19,985 nt of DNA from CAMDWQ01 sp964497635 (GTDB lineage Bacteria; Omnitrophota; Gorgyraeia; 2-02-FULL-51-18), in contig CAZCDB010000027.1 of the NCBI GenBank assembly GCA_964497635.1, positions 1 to 19,985 of the forward strand, read 5' to 3'. Position numbers and translations under genes: made by a program. The notes under the pieces are model-generated. The model was not told the origin of the DNA. It made no database searches and saw only the letters and a program-made list of their open reading frames with translations. Of this stretch, positions 16,519 through 19,985 are shown in pieces. Position 1 is the first letter of the stretch. Each line of letters begins with the position of its first letter.

Positions 16519-18747
16519 ATGAAGATCAAGCTGAATGGCCAAACGAAGGACTTAAGCGGGGTAAAATCTCTTGCCGAGCTTTTGGCGCAGCTTTCTCTTC
16601 TTCCGGAGAAGGTGGTGGTGGAGCATAATTTTGAAATCATCCCTAAGGAAAAATTGGCCCAGTCGATGATTGCTGAAGGCGATGAGATTGAAATTGTTCA
16701 CTTTGTAGGAGGCGGCGCTGCCAAGAAAGGCAGTGGGGCTCTGGTTATTGTCGAATCACCCGCTAAGTGCAAGACAATCCAGAAATATTTAGGTGCTGGT
16801 TATGAAGTGGCTGCCTCGATGGGGCATGTGATTGATCTTCCCAAGAGCAAGATGGGCATCGACATCGAAAATAATTTTGAACCTCGCTACATTGTCACCA
16901 AAGATCGCAAAAAAACCCTCTCTGATCTAAAAAAGAAAATGAAGGGTAAGAAAACGCTTTATTTGGCTTGCGATCCGGACCGGGAGGGAGAAGCGATTAG
17001 TTGGCATCTTAAAAACCATCTGGGCGCTGGGCATGAGGTGCTTCGCGTAGTCTTTAATGAAATCACCAAGACCGCTATTCTAGAAGCGTTTAAACACCCC
17101 TCCGAAATCAATCAGAGTCTGGTGGATGCCCAGCAGGCTCGTCGGGTGTTGGATCGTCTGGTGGGGTATAACTTAAGTCCTCTTCTTTGGCAAAAAGTAA
17201 GCCGTGGTTTGTCGGCGGGCCGTGTGCAGTCGGTGGCGCTTCGCTTGATTGTGGATCGTGAGCGGGAGATTTTGGCATTTAAGCCTGAAGAATATTGGAC
17301 CATTGAAGCCCAGCTTAAAAAAAGGCAAGGGGACCCAAGAGAATTTACGGCCAAGCTCGATAAAATCGGAACCGCCAAGGCAGAGCTTAAAAATCAGCAA
17401 TCTTCCGAAACTGCTCTAAACAAAATGAAGGGTGAGTCTTTCGTCGTCGAAGAAATAAAACGGCAGAAGAAAAAAAGAAACCCCCAAGCGCCTTTTACCA
17501 CCAGCAAGCTTCAGCAAGCCGCCTACAATCAGTTTCGTTTTCCGGCAACCAAAACGATGAAGGTGGCCCAAACGCTTTACGAAGGGGTGGAAATGGGGGG
17601 CGAGGAGGGAAGTGTGGGGTTGATTACGTACATGCGTACGGATTCTGTGCGGATGTCCGATCAAGCCATCGCGGAAGCGCGGGAGTATATCGGTAAAAAT
17701 TATGGGAAGGATTATCTGCCACCAACCCCCAATATTTATAAAGCCAAAAAACAGGCTCAAGAAGCACATGAAGCGATACGACCGAGCTCCTTTTTTCGGC
17801 GCCCTGAAGAAATAGAAAAATATCTGACACCGGACCAGATTAAGCTTTACACCTTGATCTGGCAGCAGGCCGTGGCCAGTCAGATGACGTCGGCTTCTGT
17901 GGCTCAAGAATCTGCGGCAATCAAGGCGGGAGATTATTGGTTTCATGCGACGGGGAGCCGAGTGGAGTTTGCCGGATATTTGGCGGTATTGGGTCGCACC
18001 GAGGAGGATGATAAGCCTCTGCCTGAGCTGGTGGAAAAGGAAGTTTTAAACCTTGTGCACATCGAGCCTTTGCAACATTTCACAAAACCCCCACCAAGAT
18101 TTACGGATGCTTCTTTGGTCAAGGCCTTGGAAGAGCGGGGTATTGGGCGCCCTTCGACGTATGCACCGATCATCATGACGCTGACAAGCCGTGATTATAT
18201 CCGGCGGGAAGGCGGGAGTCTTTTGCCGACGGATTTGGGGATGCTAGTGACGGACCTTTTGGTAAAACACTTTGCTAAGGTTTTGGATTTTGAATTTACG
18301 GCCAATTTGGAAGAAGGTTTGGACCGCGTTGAAGAAGGGGAAGTTCAGTGGAAGAAACTGGTAAAAGATTTTTATGGAGTTTTTAGCGGGCAGATTGAGG
18401 CGGCTAAAGACCAGATGCAAACGGTGCGCCGCGAAGCGGAAGCCACCGAAGAGATCTGCGAGAAATGCAGCAAGCCCATGGTGATCAAATGGGGCCGACG
18501 TGGTCGCTTCATGAGCTGTTCCGGTTGGCCTGAATGCAAAAACGCCAAGTCCATTTCAACGGATGTGGATTGTCCCCAGTGCCAAAAAGGAAAATTGGTG
18601 GCCCGACGAGCTAAGTCTGGGCGCGGCCGCTCGTTTTACGGCTGTTCTTCCTACCCTCAATGCAACTTTATCACCAACAAATTGCCATCGGTCAAAGCTT
18701 CCGGCGAAGCCGGGCAAGCGCAAGAGCCCGGCGATGTCTCTGAATAG
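16519..18747 (+). CDS. topA: ThiS-like domain fused to DNA topoisomerase I
   Basis: Type IA topoisomerase that relaxes negative supercoils. Residues 1-66 are a beta-grasp sulfur-carrier domain of the ThiS type ending in EIVHFVGGG (58-66), as in Bacillus ThiS. From about 74 the TOPRIM domain begins (ALVIVESPAK, E79; DPDREGE, D152 and D154). The catalytic tyrosine is Y371 in GLITYMRTDS, and GIGRPSTYA lies at 541-549. Two four-cysteine zinc fingers follow (C647, C650, C667, C673; C685, C688, C709, C715). AAGGA at 16510-16514 precedes ATG 16519. No stop separates the domains, and no ATG, GTG or TTG codon in frame lies between the Gly tail and ALVIVES, so they must be made as one chain. The TopA function is firm; the role of the ThiS part is unknown. 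Confidence 0.95.
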   Translation: MKIKLNGQTKDLSGVKSLAELLAQLSLLPEKVVVEHNFEIIPKEKLAQSMIAEGDEIEIVHFVGGGAAKKGSGALVIVESPAKCKTIQKYLGAGYEVAASMGHVIDLPKSKMGIDIENNFEPRYIVTKDRKKTLSDLKKKMKGKKTLYLACDPDREGEAISWHLKNHLGAGHEVLRVVFNEITKTAILEAFKHPSEINQSLVDAQQARRVLDRLVGYNLSPLLWQKVSRGLSAGRVQSVALRLIVDREREILAFKPEEYWTIEAQLKKRQGDPREFTAKLDKIGTAKAELKNQQSSETALNKMKGESFVVEEIKRQKKKRNPQAPFTTSKLQQAAYNQFRFPATKTMKVAQTLYEGVEMGGEEGSVGLITYMRTDSVRMSDQAIAEAREYIGKNYGKDYLPPTPNIYKAKKQAQEAHEAIRPSSFFRRPEEIEKYLTPDQIKLYTLIWQQAVASQMTSASVAQESAAIKAGDYWFHATGSRVEFAGYLAVLGRTEEDDKPLPELVEKEVLNLVHIEPLQHFTKPPPRFTDASLVKALEERGIGRPSTYAPIIMTLTSRDYIRREGGSLLPTDLGMLVTDLLVKHFAKVLDFEFTANLEEGLDRVEEGEVQWKKLVKDFYGVFSGQIEAAKDQMQTVRREAEATEEICEKCSKPMVIKWGRRGRFMSCSGWPECKNAKSISTDVDCPQCQKGKLVARRAKSGRGRSFYGCSSYPQCNFITNKLPSVKASGEAGQAQEPGDVSE

Positions 18748-19627
18748 GCATCAAGCGACAGAAAAATTTTTGACCTATCTGAAGGTTGAAAAAAATTATT
18801 CCCCTCACACCCTTTTAAGCTATTCCCATGATTTGGAAACTTTTTACAATTTTTTAAAGGAAAAATCGATTGGGGAGGTAGAAAAAGATTTCTTGCGGCG
18901 GTATTTAGCTTCCATGTCCGTCGAACAACTCTCCAAAAGAACGGTGGCACGAAGAATGGCCAGCCTTCGGACTTTTTTTCGTTTTTTGACGCGGGAGGGG
19001 TATCTTGAAAAAAACCCCATGGGGGCGGTCCGCAATCCCAAGCAGGACAAAATGCTTCCCATGGTGTTGGATGAGAAGGAAATCTCAAGTCTCCTGGAGT
19101 CCCCCTCAAGTGATCTTTTTGGGAGGCGTGACCGTGCAATCCTAGAGACGCTTTATTCGACGGGGATGCGTGTGTCGGAGATTGTACGGCTGGATCTTGA
19201 AAAAGTGGATTTTATTGGAGGGGTTTGTCGTGTGCTTGGAAAAGGGAACAAAGAAAGGCTTTGCCCCATCGGAAGCCGCGCTCTCAAATGTATTCGGGAA
19301 TATTTGGAGATCCGCGACAAAGACAAAAAAAGAAATTCTCGCGCCTTGTTTTTAAACCACTCCCCCAATCAAGAGGGATCCCGGATCACGGCTCGCAGCA
19401 TCTGCCGTATCTTGGATAAGTACATCGAGCGCACTTGCCGCCGAGACAATATTTCACCCCACACCCTCCGACATTCTTTTGCGACACATCTTCTGGACCG
19501 GGGAGCCGATTTGCGATCCGTCCAAGAGCTTTTAGGCCATGAAAACTTATCCACCACACAAATTTACACCCACGTCTCCACCCAAAGACTAAAAGAAGCC
19601 TATGACAAAGCACATCCAAGAGCTTAA
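18734..19627 (+). CDS. xerC: Tyrosine recombinase XerC
   Basis: Site-specific recombinase that resolves chromosome dimers at dif with a partner Xer protein. The 297-residue product has an N-terminal SAM-like core-binding domain (about 8-90) and a catalytic domain with the full set: R146 in TGMRVSE, K170 in GKGNKER, H243 and R246 in HTLRH, H269 in LLGHENL and the nucleophile Y278 in TQIYTH. The ending YDKAHPRA is closer to XerC than XerD. The frame is open from 18563, but ATG 18734 gives the family start and overlaps topA by 14 bases. It appears chromosomal, not an integrase: there is no mobile-element context. Confidence 0.9.
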   Translation: MSLNRHQATEKFLTYLKVEKNYSPHTLLSYSHDLETFYNFLKEKSIGEVEKDFLRRYLASMSVEQLSKRTVARRMASLRTFFRFLTREGYLEKNPMGAVRNPKQDKMLPMVLDEKEISSLLESPSSDLFGRRDRAILETLYSTGMRVSEIVRLDLEKVDFIGGVCRVLGKGNKERLCPIGSRALKCIREYLEIRDKDKKRNSRALFLNHSPNQEGSRITARSICRILDKYIERTCRRDNISPHTLRHSFATHLLDRGADLRSVQELLGHENLSTTQIYTHVSTQRLKEAYDKAHPRA

Positions 19628-19632
19628 GTGCA

Positions 19633-19727
19633 GGCGGGTCCTGTCGCTGCGGTTTCCCGTCGCATCCTCAGCCCGTCCTTCGGCGGGCCTCCGGGTCGAC
19701 GGGATCCCCTCCTCCGCGCCACCCGCC
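19633..19727 (+). repeat. Palindromic element, copy 2 (after xerC)
   Basis: A second copy of the ilvC-leuA element. Arms GGCGGGT (19633-19639) and ACCCGCC (19721-19727) pair. The inner hairpin GCCCGTC/GGCGGGC (19671-19688) has a different stem sequence from copy 1 but still pairs, with one G-T wobble. GCCTCC (19687-19692) and GTCGAC (19695-19700) are kept. It begins 6 bases after the xerC stop. It has no T-run, so it is not an obvious factor-independent terminator. Confidence 0.85.
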
Positions 19728-19805
19728 ATGTACCAATTTTCCCCGACCATTCAGCGACTCCGTATCATGATGGGAGTTTGCAATCATCGCCTAAGTGATT
19801 GGGAT

Positions 19806-19985
19806 ATGTCTGGGTTAAAAAATATTGCGGTGAGGTTCTTTTTTCTTTTATTTTCTCTTTTGCCTGCTTGTGACTTCACTCATAAGTTGGAGAGAGACGG
19901 CCGGTTGACCAAGAACACTATCATTTTGGGTCGCGTTTCATTGGTCAATAGGCCGAGAGTTCTCCCAACTTATGAGTGGAGTCAC
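19806..19985 (+). CDS. Probable lipoprotein, N-terminal part only
   Basis: An open frame of at least 60 codons runs off the window end with no stop. The N-terminus looks like a lipoprotein signal: a short basic region (GLKNIAVR), a hydrophobic core (FFFLLFSLL) and a lipobox LPAC with C22 as the lipidated residue, followed by Asp. I do not recognise the mature part. The start is uncertain: ATG 19806 is preferred, but ATG codons at 19767 and 19770 and GTG 19830 are in frame and none has a clear ribosome site. Everything after the lipobox coincides with an imperfect palindrome (19870-19985), so the frame may instead be an accident of a repeat. The 72 bases between the preceding repeat and this start hold no other feature I can support. 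Confidence 0.5.
   Translation, partial: MSGLKNIAVRFFFLLFSLLPACDFTHKLERDGRLTKNTIILGRVSLVNRPRVLPTYEWSH
19870..19985 (+). repeat. Imperfect palindrome at the window end
   Basis: The arms 19870-19890 and 19965-19985 are 21-base inverted repeats with one mismatch. Further in, TTGACCA (19905-19911) pairs with TGGTCAA (19942-19948), and both are flanked by GGCC. The right arm ends exactly at the window edge, so the element could be longer. It lacks the GCCTCC and GTCGAC boxes of the other elements. It lies inside the possible lipoprotein frame, the only long palindrome here that may be within a gene. Confidence 0.75.

Noticed and set aside
16707..16743. A strong internal ribosome-like sequence AGGAGG at 16707-16712 that could start a separate TopA
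   Set aside because: It merely encodes part of the VGGG tail. No in-frame ATG, GTG or TTG lies at a suitable distance; the first candidate, CTG 16741, is too far and non-standard.
18563..18733. An in-frame upstream extension of xerC by 57 codons
   Set aside because: It overlaps the second half of the TopA zinc-finger region in another frame, and the XerC family starts at the ATG 18734 position.
19633..19727. A factor-independent terminator after xerC
   Set aside because: The hairpin is GC-rich but no T-run follows, and the same core occurs between ilvC and leuA, where termination would cut the operon.

Overview
All recognisable genes in this window lie on the + strand and are packed tightly, as in a free-living bacterium with streamlined operons. 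The content is almost all housekeeping: sulfur and cofactor metabolism, tRNA modification, branched-chain amino-acid and shikimate biosynthesis, and DNA maintenance. A prepilin peptidase, a DNA-uptake protein (DprA) and a probable lipoprotein suggest a bacterium with type IV pili or a type II secretion system. The gene order dprA-topA-xerC is common in bacteria. The lineage cannot be fixed from the sequence alone. An uncultured Gram-negative phylum such as Omnitrophota would fit, but this is a low-confidence guess. I saw no tRNA, rRNA, CRISPR array, transposase or phage gene.

Region 1 (28-6550) is an eight-gene unit with almost no spacing: cysteine desulfurase, TatD nuclease, CPBP membrane protease, ThiL, TsaE, TsaB, alanine racemase and inorganic pyrophosphatase. 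Successive genes overlap by 4 to 20 bases or abut, so translation is probably coupled. Region 2 (6551-11767) starts at a perfect-consensus sigma70-type promoter (6579-6607) and encodes branched-chain amino-acid synthesis: ilvB, ilvH, ilvC and leuA. Region 3 (11773-15369) carries shikimate-pathway genes aroE, aroC and aroK, with the prepilin peptidase gene between aroE and aroC. Region 4 (15366-19627) is dprA, topA and xerC. Region 5 (19628-19985) holds a palindromic repeat and the start of a probable lipoprotein gene cut by the window edge.

Two things stand out. First, topA encodes a complete ThiS-like sulfur-carrier domain, including the C-terminal Gly-Gly-Gly, fused in frame to the N-terminus of DNA topoisomerase I. 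The fusion has no internal stop and no usable internal start. Second, most of the larger gaps between genes hold long imperfect palindromes. Four of them (ilvB-ilvH, ilvC-leuA, aroC-aroK and after xerC) share GCCTCC and GTCGAC boxes around a hairpin whose stem sequence differs between copies but stays paired. Their outer arms are locus-specific inverted repeats of up to 33 bp. This looks like a structured dispersed element family, still active or recently active.

Functionally, the cysteine desulfurase, ThiL and the ThiS domain all touch sulfur mobilisation or thiamine diphosphate synthesis, and IlvB is a thiamine diphosphate enzyme. TsaE and TsaB are two parts of the t6A tRNA-modification machinery; the catalytic TsaD is not in the window.
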